From Capitulum mitella (Eukaryota > Arthropoda > Thecostraca > Pollicipedomorpha > Pollicipedidae): a stretch of DNA of 64,000 nt. Below, piece after piece: positions 24,543-36,500 of this stretch. Where the stretch lies: contig CP099845.1 in the NCBI GenBank assembly GCA_030062745.1, positions 15,664,903 to 15,728,902 of the forward strand, in the 5' to 3' direction. The first letter of the stretch is position 1. Each line of letters opens with the position of its first letter. Made by a program: the position numbers and the translations under genes. The notes under the pieces are model-generated. The model was not told the DNA's origin and ran no database searches. It saw only the letters and a program-made list of their open reading frames with translations.

Positions 24543-27500
24543 ATAATCATTGTAACGTAATCTTATATATAACGGTAGTCCTGTCGCAAAATTCCCATTG
24601 GTCTGCGACAAACGCAATTTTTGTTATGTTTGTTTGCCTTCAAATGCTTCAGACTTCAAAAATTCCCAACCGTTCTTCGATTTCTTTGCGTTAAGCGACG
24701 AGTTATTGAATTGTCTGAAATGCCACAAAGAAGCTGCGACCAGCTTCGTTCGAGATTCGTTCGAGATTTTCAGAATCAAAATTACCGACCAAAATTCAAA
24801 ATTACCGCCCGCGGACAGGAAGCACGCCGAAAGACCACTACGAACGCATAGGGGCGTCTTGAATTAACTCAAACGAGCGCAGCGGCGTTTCCAGGGGGGG
24901 GGGGCGTCTAGGCCATGGCCCCCAACGGCGACTGGGGGGCCGAATGGTCATTGGGCCCCCTAAAAGACATGAGTATTTCAACCCAACCCTAGTTTAAAGT
25001 TGCTGGAACTCCGAATCCAGCCTATGGCCATCGTCTTTACCGTCCTCCCCCTCCGGTCAGTGACCTACCATTCATACCTAGCTGCTGAATACGCACTTCA
25101 AACTCACGGACAGCGTCTTTCACGCCTCTCCCCCCCCGGTCACCGACTCTGCTGACCTACCATCCATACCCAGGAAACTGGTTTGCGTCCCCCCCCCAAA
25201 CGGGACCGTTGACCGTCCTGAACTTCCGACTGATAACCATCATCTGGTCATACCTCATCTCACACCATGATTGAGATAAAAAAAAAAAATAAAAAAAAAT
25301 TTTAATAAAAAAAAGGAATTTTTTCTCCCCCCCCCCCCCCGGCCCCCCCTCCTGTTCACCCCCAACCAATAGCAAGGAAATTGTTTTCCCCCCCCCAAAC
25401 GGGACCGTTGAATCCGTCGCTGATCTATTGAGACCTGACCAGAACCACTTCTGACTGATAACCATCATCATGGTCCGCATTTCTACATTTGCGAAGCCTC
25501 TCAGACTCGTACAGCATAACATTCAAAAGCACATGCATCCATGATTGTATTGAACATTGAAAAGACATTCATAAGGATGAACAGACGTGCATCTCATTCG
25601 GGGGTACATGAAGACTGCAGTAAGCAACAACGAGCGTAATTGGCATATAATTTGATATGATTTGACACGTAGGAGACAAATAGTAGGGGAGACCGGGGTC
25701 AAATGTAACACGGGGCAATTGTAACAGAAGCTTTTACTTCGAAACTTACAAATGGATGACGCTGGAGGCACTACTGGACATGCGCAGTAAGCTGTTCGTT
25801 TTCTTCGCGGGGTTTCAGGCCGGTGCGGCGGGTGAGTCGATCGTGCTGTTCACAATTGTGTTTTTTGGAGTGTATTGTAACTTTGTTTATTTTTTAATAT
25901 GATCAGCTCATTCACGTATCTTACTAGACACGGGTTTAAGAGTTTGTGTGGGGTGGGTGAGGGTACCTGGTCAAAAAATGAGTGCATCAGTTGCCGCCCA
26001 CGCCGCCCTGTTTTGCTTTATTTTTGTCTTAAAGATGGCGTGGCGTGACGGGGACAACTGTAACATTTTTGCTGGGATCAAATGTAACAGTGTTACAACT
26101 GACCCCTCTGGCCAGACCATTAAACCTACATTTATGTAAAATATCAATGCACTTGGCATAAATGTAACCACTGGGGGCGGAGGCTATGGAAACATGTCCC
26201 GTCCAATTAATCAACATGCAATTTTGTTCCCAAATTCATTGTCAATATCATTCAAAAATCATACTTACGGTATTATTGCCACCAGTCCCTGATTTATCTT
26301 TTAGGTACTGTTTTGTCAGTTTTAATTTTAAGACGTGGTTACGTTCTTGGCGGCTAGTCACCGTGGTCTTACCGTAGGTGTTTCACCTTCACAGCGGATT
26401 TATTAAGATATTTTATTATTTTATTTATTGATTATTTTATTGATTAAATAATTCTAGTTTGACTTCATTTGGATGTTTCCGGGGGAAGTGTGGGACAGTT
26501 GTATATAGTTTAATTTGTCGTTCTCTGAATGTTACATTGAAAATACAGTATTGTATCCATGCATCATGGATGATATATATCATGCATCATTTCTGCAGAG
26601 GCTGATACATTGGGGATCGACAAGCCTGGTCCATCGGTGATCGAACAGTCTCGTCTATTGGGGATCGCCTCGAAGCAGCTCACCCCTGAAGCGATTCGGC
26701 CGCTACCCATGGCAGGTCCAAGAAAAAACAGCCGCGCGGGTCGAAAGCGAAAGGCCGCAATTCTGACTGACACTCTAGAAAAGAGAGCGATAGAGCTAAA
26801 AGAGAGTCGAAAGGATTGCAAACAAGCATCGAAGAAGCTCAATCTTGACAAGGACAAGCATGAAGAGAAGACGAAGGCTGGTGGGAAGAGGGCTCGGAAG
26901 ACAGCACGCAGGGAAAGCAGCAGTGATGATGAAGACGACGTCTTCTGCTTTTGATGAAGCGTCAGTTCTTGGCCTGAGAAAGGTAGAGCTGTTATCTAAT
27001 TCAGGAAAAGCTGCTGGAGTACTTGAGCCTTACGCCGTTGAGAAATCGTATTTTTTGTAGTGGAGTTGTGATTTTATTCCAGGAAAGGCTCAAGATGTAA
27101 GAGACAATGTTGTTCAATAAAGGCTGTTTTCGACAAAAGTGGCTTTCACTACACCACTACACCATTCGCTAACATGTTACATTTGATCCTAGGTGTTGTT
27201 ACAATGTACCCCGTACCCGTGGTTAATTGTAACAGCTGAAGTGACTTTTTGAAACAGTAATTTGGATACCTTAAAGTCGTTATTTCGGGATCTTTTCATG
27301 TCCGCTACAAAGGCAAAATATCAGGGTTTGTGACAACCCGAGAAAATGTTCCCCAACCCGAAATATTTTCATTCCAGGACCGAAAAGGTAAAAAATGTAA
27401 CATTTGACCCCGGTCTCCCCTACAAGTGTCGAAATGTTGACGATCTTAGAGGTTCGGCGCGAAGCGTAGGGATCGGAAAATTGTTGTCGAATCACATTAC

Positions 27501-30500
27501 TAGGCGTAATTTTGGACGCGGGACATCATTGATTCCCCTCACGAGGTAGAAGTAAGTACTGTATGGAACCGTGATAGCCACCAAGAAAGAGAAGACGCCT
27601 TTTGCCAGTGTTACGCCGATTTTTGCACAGCATGGCGATGGGTTAGATGCGCTGGGAGATTCGGAGACTTACCAGTAATGACTCCCATTACTGGTATATG
27701 ATTTCATGAAAAGAACCACACTTGGGAGTGGCGAATTACGTACTAAAAGCTTTCAAGCCATCTCAGCTCCTTATCAGAGTTTTACAAATACACAGCATCG
27801 ATTCTGTTTCACACATTCATCGACCATGTCTTTCTTAACACACGCACATGAAACAGTTTAATCAGAGCCTTTACTGCAGTAATTTGCTTTTATCATGCCG
27901 GCTACTACTTTGTTGGAAGAAAACTGATCTGGTGACATATTTATATTTTCCGTTGTGCTTATCAGTACCGACTCCACCATGCGCCGTTTGGTATAGTCAT
28001 TCGAACTGTCATTTGAACTGAACAATTTTGGCCTGGTCAAAATCTAGTGAATGACTAAAACCCCTGACATGGCCTGAAGTGGCACTTTTTTCGTTTCCAA
28101 CCCGTATATCCCTCCGTTGTTCGTATATCCTTTTTGATAGATCCCTCCCTGTCTCCTCGAGATACTCTCTTGGGGCAATGCTTACAGGGGATGGCATAAA
28201 CACCAATCCTTATGTCACTTTTTGGTTGTTTTTTTTTATCAAAGTTTTCCTTATCATGCCACGGCACGTAACTGCCACACCCACACCTTCCTCGTGACGC
28301 ACTTGTTGGAAGCCTTTTAGGCCTTCGCTATACGGCAGAAATAAAGATTTTTGGGAGGCGTCTATTTTCTTCCTATTTTCTTTTCAAAAAAGTGTTCGTC
28401 TAGCCAACAAATGGGCTTCATGAATAAGCTATTCCGGATATCGTAGTCCGACGAATACTGTTTTAATATTTTCTATTTCATTCGCGGATGTATCTGAGTT
28501 ACAAATCCAATACGCTGTGAGGAGTAATCCCGCAATTACTGCCTTTTTGGTTTGTTCATCAAAAAAGTGTCATTTTTCGTCATGTTAGGGATTTGTCATT
28601 CACTAGATTTTGAACAAGCCAAAATTGTATTCGGTTCGAATGGCTATATCAAAAGGCGCATCGTGGAGTCGACATTGGTTGGCACAACGGAAAATATGTC
28701 ACCTGGTCAGTTTTCTTCCAATGAAGTAGCAGCGGGCATGACAAGAGATATTGCAGTGATGGCTCCGATTGAATTGTTTCATGTGCGTACGTTAAGAAAA
28801 ACATGGTCGTTGAATATGTGTGGCAGAATTGATTCTGTGTATTTGTAAAACTGATGAGCCGAAATGGCTCGAAGCAGTTGGTTTTTAATACATAATTCGC
28901 GACTCCGAAGTATGGTTTAAGTTTCAATAATCACTGCGAAACTAAGTGCATTTGTTTCCAATATGAGCTCATGTTTTTCACCTATAGTCAATGAAAAAAC
29001 ATGCTGCTCAAGTTGACCCTGCTGGATTTTATGACTTATAAATAGAGGAGTTGCTGGGAGCGGTAATATTTTGTGACACAAACACCTCTTATCCCTGGAC
29101 GAGAAGCTGTAATGGCCGAAAGTTCATTGCGGATTTCGTCAGTAAAAGCCGGTGTATCTGTGTCAATGCCTGAAATTACAACCATTTATCAATATGTTGA
29201 ATTTGAAATCTGGAGAAGTGGAGTAATGGTGAGTACAAGTTTTCGTTGCGTTTAGTAAGGGAAAGTTAGCATGAAATTGTTAAAGAGAAATACTTCAGTC
29301 AGGCAGATCTTTTAGTTTTAAACAGTTTTTAAGGTGACTGAAGATCACTGAACTATAGCGCGTCAATGTCACGTCATGGTTTTCAGAAATTACCGTTTTA
29401 GGGTAAACTTTAAACTGCTGTTGCAAATGAATTTAATGACAGATTTTAAAACTTAATATGAGTGCGCAGATTAACTACAAAAAATACAAGAATAATTTGA
29501 TCGGCCTCAGGCCAGGTCACGAGGTCGGGACTAGTTCGAGTGAAAAGTTATTTCCAAACAACTTTAGTCTTAAAAACGGAACATTTTTGAACGAAAAATG
29601 TTCCACTTTTTCATTTTCAAAAAAACAAAAAAACTCAGGCAAACTACAAAATATACAAGAATAAGTTGAGGCCTGAGGCCAGATCATCAGGTCGGGACAG
29701 GTCAAGTGCAAAAGTTATTTCAAAACAACTTGAGTCCTAAAAATGGAACGTATCTAAGGGCCACTTCATGGCCTACCGGTGTACCAGGTTTCAGGTCGAC
29801 ATCAGGTCAGGTCACGGACAGATGGCAGAAAATGTTGCTCTCGCGTATCCCGTGTTGTTGAGGCAAAGCAGTGAGACGGCACTGAATTCTTCTTTAATGC
29901 CTGTTTCGTTGTTCATTGCTTACTTCAAGGCGAAAGTACGAGTAGTATAAAACAATGCTAGGGGATCCTATAGTTCTGAACTGTTCTAGGTGGTCTGGTC
30001 ACCGACTTAGGAGATGTTAAGTTATCTTGGTACACCTCCTTGTTTTTGGGGTTATTTTCTTTGGTTTCGAATTCAGTGTCCAGAATCACCCAAGTATAGC
30101 ATACGTTGGGCTAGGTAGGCCATTGACGTTTCGGTAACTTCAGCCTATATGAAAAGTTAAACCAGATCGCATGCTTTCGTTTTAGCCCTGTTTCGTCGAA
30201 ATCCGTCAAGTATATCGGCAGATCTCATGGTTGCAAAAGCTTCCCCCATACGAGTTTCAAGCGAATTCACTGTGTAAAAATTAAGTTAAGCGGAAGGCTG
30301 GTAAGTATTTCCACGTCGCCCCACTGACTCGTGTTTTGAGCGGCACGCCATTGTTTTTCACGTGATGATGCTAACAGCCTTGCATTGGGCGGAGTGCAGC
30401 CATTTATTAAGTGTAACGCTGGTGTGTGTTTCCACGTGTCTACATGTCGTGTATTAAGCTGGGCATTAAAGCTTGGTTTCACGTCACGTCCCGCTAGCAT

Positions 30501-33500
30501 TCTTGTATTGAGTGCAGCTTACCGTAGGTGCTGCTGTTTCAGAACACTGTCTATTTCTACACGACGTTCAACTCGTACAGCGGACACTTTTCGCTGTCGG
30601 TCAGCCACAGACTGCTGAGGACGGCCGCTGTACAGCACATTCAGGCGTTACGTGTGACGGCCGGCAGCCACTGGCTGCTGGTGTCTGTCCGTGAGGCCCA
30701 CGCCGTCCAGTGGATGGTGTTCCCGGTGCTCGTACGACAGGCGAACGTCGGTAGGTCATGCGGCAGGTGTCCTTTGGTTTTGATAAGGATAATGGTTAAA
30801 TCTTTTCCCTGATAATATGATCGTTTCTGTGTATGTCCGAAACGAACAGCATGTGTGGTAAGTGATAAAACCAGTAAGTGATAAAACCAAAGATCATTAC
30901 TACGTCACATGAAAATTGCAGCAGACCGCATGAATATAGCTAACGAGGAAAAGTAAGTACTAGCGTAATTAACATGTCTGTCTTTCGACACTCCCATATC
31001 GCATTCCTGTTGGGATTCGAGTGGTATGAGCGATATTCGGCGAAATGAACTGAACTCCGGATCATGAAAATATTTGCTGCAAAAGACTGTAGGCAGCAGG
31101 CAAATTGTTAAGCGGTCCTCGCACATGGAAAGATAATCTCCGTTTGAAGAAGCTCGTCATATTCGTGTTGCATTGAAAAGCGGCATTTTCTGTGCGATGA
31201 AGACTGAAACGAATTAGCCAGATGTCGCCAGCTTCTCTCAACTGCTGCCATGAGGGGTGTCACCAACTGCTCTCAGCTGTTGCCGTGTGAGGACGTCACC
31301 AGCTTCTCTCAGCTGTTGCGTGTGGGAGTGTCACCAGGTTGTGTTGTATTATACAAGCAGGAACATCCACACTTAATAGTGGCTATTAATTTGCCCATCG
31401 CGATGGCCGAAAATGGCACGAATAATGCGAAAAGGGGAAAGGGTACAGGGATGAAGATGTAACGATGTAGGACAGGCTAAGGTTCATGGAGCTCGGGAGA
31501 TGGGAGTGGATAATGCTTTTGGGGTTCGTTCCGCCGGAATTGGCGCCGCGCTCAAGGTGTATTTAATTTGGGGTAAGGAAAAATACAAGGGCAAATGAAG
31601 AGTAGAAATGGCAAAACACACATAAAAATAGACACTCGAACTGTGGATGATGTGAGCACTGTACGCCCTGTGGTGGTCGTTTTGTTTTCGTGAGCACCGT
31701 CTCACAAGTTTTCGAATGCTCGCTTTTATGTTATCCCTAGTGTGTCTGAAAGCCGCCTGGAGCTTGCTCTATATGCCATGTGCAGCAGCTTCTCTCAGCT
31801 GTTGCCGTATGGGGGTGAAGCCAACTGCTTTCTGCTGTGGTCACGCGGTGGCCCCGCTGCAGTGCTGACGCCGCCAGAGAGAGACTTGCTGCTGGACTGT
31901 CTGAGCCAACTGGACGAGGCGTTGGAGGCTCTGGACCGTGAGCTGGACGAGCTACTGCTGCTTTCCGTGCTGGTGTTTGTCAGCAACCGGGGTGACATCA
32001 TCAGGGGCGACGTCCACATCGCCTCCGACCTAGTCATCCAGGGCCCGGCCGATATTGACAAGGTACTTGCTCCCCTCCCAGCCGGACTGTGCTCGTGGTG
32101 TGGCCAATATTGACCAGGTGCGTACCTCCCTCCCAGCCGGACTGTGGTCGGGCCGGGTCCGCACGCTTCGCTGGTGGTGGTGACTTCCTTTGTGTCGGTC
32201 CAGCGACCTCTGCTCGATCTGGACTCGGCTGGGATCTCTGCGCCGACGCCCCTCGTGCGGAGGGGGGGGGGACGTTCTGCCCGAGCTCAGTCGTTTGACA
32301 GCTGGACGTGTCGTGTTACAGCTACATATTAGCTCCAGTGTGCCGATGGAGCTGGGCTCTGTGGACTTGGGAGACATTCGGCATCAGATGGCGCAATGCA
32401 ACGCCTCCATCGAGGCCCTCGGCAGGGGGCTGGAGACAGCCCTGACAGCCTCGTCACCGCAGACCATCACAGGTGCGGCACAGCGACCGGCCACCGGGGC
32501 CTGGTGCCGCTGCCGCCGCTGCCTGCTACTGCCGTCACTGGCAGTAGCGTGCGCTGCTGGCAACAGAACTGTCTGTTCAGGACATCGGGAGAAGCCACAA
32601 GGGGTACATGAACGATGAGGCGTACCGAGATCACTGCAGTGGAATGGCTGAAGAAGCTGCGGTGGTTAGTACACTGAGATGACTGCTGATTAGTTTGACG
32701 AGGTCAGATTAATTCGGATTTTGTTTCAGGACACTACACATTTAACAACCTTGTAGTGGAGGGGACGTTGTCAGTCAGCCAGGTGACGCGTTTGGAGACG
32801 CTGGATCAATTTCCATGGCACGGTCTGCTGAACTCTGCTTTGACATACAGCGGTAAGCTCATTGTGCTTCGTTCCTTTTGTTGTAATGCTGCAGGCGCTT
32901 TCCGTCTCAGTGGAAATGCTGCAAATTTGGAGCCAGGAATTGAAACCGTGAACATTGCTATGGGACTACTGTTGGTGTCAAATCATACTCTACCTAATCC
33001 ATGTGGATGATTTGAACAGTTATGGTTTGATGGTGATTAAATTCTGCGTGCCGCTGTTTCAGCTCAGGTACGGATTTCTTGAAAGGGTTTGGTCAAAATT
33101 GGACATTAAATAAGGATACTTCTCATAGGGGTCTAATGTTAAAAAGCTTGGGGTGTCTTACGCCCCGGACAGAGATTGCTTAAGTTTGACGTTGTTGATT
33201 CGGCTCTAGGAACCTCCCACTACCGGGGTCGGGCTGGTTGCACCACGAGGAATCTGGCGCGTTATAACATTACGGCCTATAATATTACGGCAAAGGACCA
33301 GCGCAACGTGAAGCGAGACATCATTGCTGTTGAGAGAGCAATGATTGTGGTTGTGGTGATTTTGGAAGGGAACACAGGCTTCCCTATGCGGATGTTTCCC
33401 TAACCGTAACGCTGCAGGTCAGTTTCAACGGTTCTTTTTGTCTTGGGCCAACAATACAAAACAAAGCATAGGTCGTGCTCAGGCTCGGATTCTGGTATTT

Positions 33501-36500
33501 GACATGGACGCGGTCGTACAAAGTGTAGTAAAAATACTTCCGGATCCTAAATCTTCCCTAATATTGAAAAAGCAACAAAGATGCATGCGCTACTGCGATC
33601 CATTTAGACACGAGCCTGCAACTTGTGGATCGAGAGTTATCCGATCTGGTGTGTTTAGTCTGAATTTTCCTCAGGTATTCGTTATTCAGACAAGACGACA
33701 TACTAGGCGACCCGAAAATATTGGCAAACAGCGCGTTCAGATACACGCATGCCAGTCAGCTGAACGGAATGCAAGTGACGTTCTGCCTCGCTTCTCTGAT
33801 AAGGGACGCACCATGTGTCTAAGTTAAATGGTGGAATAAGCCTAATGCAAAAATAGGTACTTGTGATTCCCTGAATGATTTACGAGACTTGACAAGCTGA
33901 GACATGCGTTTCTATTATTCCGACCTATGGCCTAATGGAGGGCTCGAATACGATGCACTCTCCTTGGGTGCACCTGTGCCTGCGGTAACCAGTCGGCCAG
34001 TCTGCTCGTGTCAGCTTGGCCACCACTGTGAGGTATGGTGGGGGGCGATCAGAAGCCTGAGCCTCTGCCCGGGCATCCCCTGTAGCATGGAATCTCGATG
34101 CGTTGACTCCTGTGGGAGGTATATTGAGTTTCCGACTGATTTTGACTAAACCTCTGCTTTTAGAATCAGATGCATTTTCAGAAAAGTAACCGACTAGGTT
34201 TATTTGGTGAAAATCGGTGGTTGTAGAAGCATTTTCACATCACTGGCTATTGTGAGCTAAATGCACATATCGATAGATGAAGCCTTTGCGAATAGGATTT
34301 CGGAGGCTGTTTTCGCTTACGTGCCCCCGATGGCCCAGAATTTGCAGTCAAGTATGTTCAAGACCAAATTCAGCGAATCACCCGTAGTGGCATCGGGAAA
34401 AATCAAAACAATTAGTTGTAATGTGGTTTTGTTGTATCACAATATTAGCAAGTTTCCTTGTCATCAAGCTCAGTTTGTCATTTGGGAAAACAGTAAAGCT
34501 GTTGTAACGCCAAATTATCATCTTCGACGTCATGGGTACCATGGTACCATGACCACGGAGGAAAAATTCACGTAGTAGAAAAGCTTTATCTTCGTATCTT
34601 CGCCGTACACTATGATTCAGCTCTTCTAAAAAGGGACAGAAAGGCGTTTTGCTCATTCTCTCTGCGTGCTACTCATTTTCAAATGAGTACTTTTTCGGCT
34701 GCTGTCGTTCGCAATCGACTGACCATATGTTTACGTATTCCGAACATTGAAATGGAACGTTTTACATGCGGACCAAATGGCTGAAAGTTGAACGTTGTTC
34801 TGTTTTTGCATTTGTCTGCAGGGACGCTGAAATACTGAAATACTTGATTTTATGAATGTATATATGTATGTATGTATTGAAGGCGTCCACACCGTGGCTA
34901 TTCTGCCCTCTCGTCAAAATTACAAAAACGATGATACACAATCACTTGTCAGGCGAAGTAAAACGCACTCATTGGAACACGAACGGCAGTCACGGTGTCA
35001 GGTGTTTCAAATGTTCTAAAAACGATGCGCGTGAGGCGGCATTCGAGGCTGCCGGAGGCAGGCGGTTCCAAGCCACTGCGGCTGGGTAGGAGAAGAGCCG
35101 CTGGGCCGCCGCCAGCCGCACGCGAGGCAGATATATGGCACGTGTGCCAATAGCAACCGCGCGGGTGCGGCGGCAGCAGACCTGGGCACGCGTAGGGAAA
35201 GAGCACGTATGGCGGACGGGCACGTGGGGGAGCGGAAAGCGTTGTAGACCTTCAGGTCACGCGTTCTGACTAGGTCCCCCACCCGACTCCACCCCAAGGC
35301 TTCCATAGACGGGGTAATGTGGTCCCCGCGTCGCGCCCCAGTCACCAACCTCGCAGCAAAGTTAATCACAATCATGAAGCAGATAGAACCCCAACAAACA
35401 TAAGACATCAGGTATCAGATGAAAGGTGACTAATGTTTACGTATGCATGAAATCACTTGTTTTTGGAGATACTGTTTCCTTTGACCTGTGGATGGTGTGA
35501 AATGAAGCACTTCAAGATATCAGTTTTTGTTTATTTTTATTTTTGGAGATAGAACGTTCCCGAAGGTATAGAAAATGGAACTGATCAGTACCAGTAGAAA
35601 CTTATGTCATAATGGACCTACGGGTGTTGTTATACAGACCTGTAGGACCTGTAAGTTTAGCAATTAACCCTCGCCGGGCGGTTTTTTTTTACAACCTCGC
35701 TCGACAGGGGTCCTAAAACGACCCCCCTAATAACTATTGAACAAAGAGATAGTGATTTAAAGCCATTGTGTGGCTGGTCTTATAAGCAGCTCAACGATCC
35801 CCGGTTGTTTGGTTTCAGGTCAAAAAGCGACCTAGGTCACAGTAATGACCTCAAAGCGTCCATGTCAAAATATGTCTGAGTCTTCTTAGCAATATAGTTT
35901 GCGAACTATTGAACATAAATCGATTCCGTAAACACCATTGTGTTGGCCGTTTTCTTAGCTATCGGAAAATTGAGTTTTTGGGTCTAGGTGAATGTGTGAC
36001 CTACCAGGTCCCGAAAATGTCATGGGGACAGAGTTTGCAGTGGGAGACATAGATAGTCTCATTATACTTTTGTCGAGTCAGATGTGAAACTAACGCCAAA
36101 TTTGTTGCACCGGTTCTCCTTGGGCTGGGACGGAGTCGCCGCTTTGGGCGGCCACATTAGTTCCCAAGGTCACCGCCAGGGACACTCATGTTTTACGGAA
36201 ATCGCCCTTGTCGAAAACCACTGTAGCTAGAGCCTTTGTTTTGGTGTGCAGGTAGGCGGACACACGGTCTGTTGTAGCATATTATCGTGGTTTCCACGAT
36301 AGTAACTGACCCAACGTGACCTTGACATTGGCTTTACATGACGTTAAACAACGTCCGTCAAAATAATGTTGACATGGTGGATCGTAAGAAAACATTCTTA
36401 CAAGTGTAGGTATCACTTATCCCGTACGCAAAACTACAGTGGCGTTAGACGTCAAAGTTTAATATGCATGATATCAACTTAGCTTGATCTCTGATGACTT

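Noticed and set aside
33438-33827. Open frame of 129 codons in intron 12
   Set aside because: No recognisable motif, no module similarity and no matching splice sites; exon 12 joins exon 13 in phase without it.
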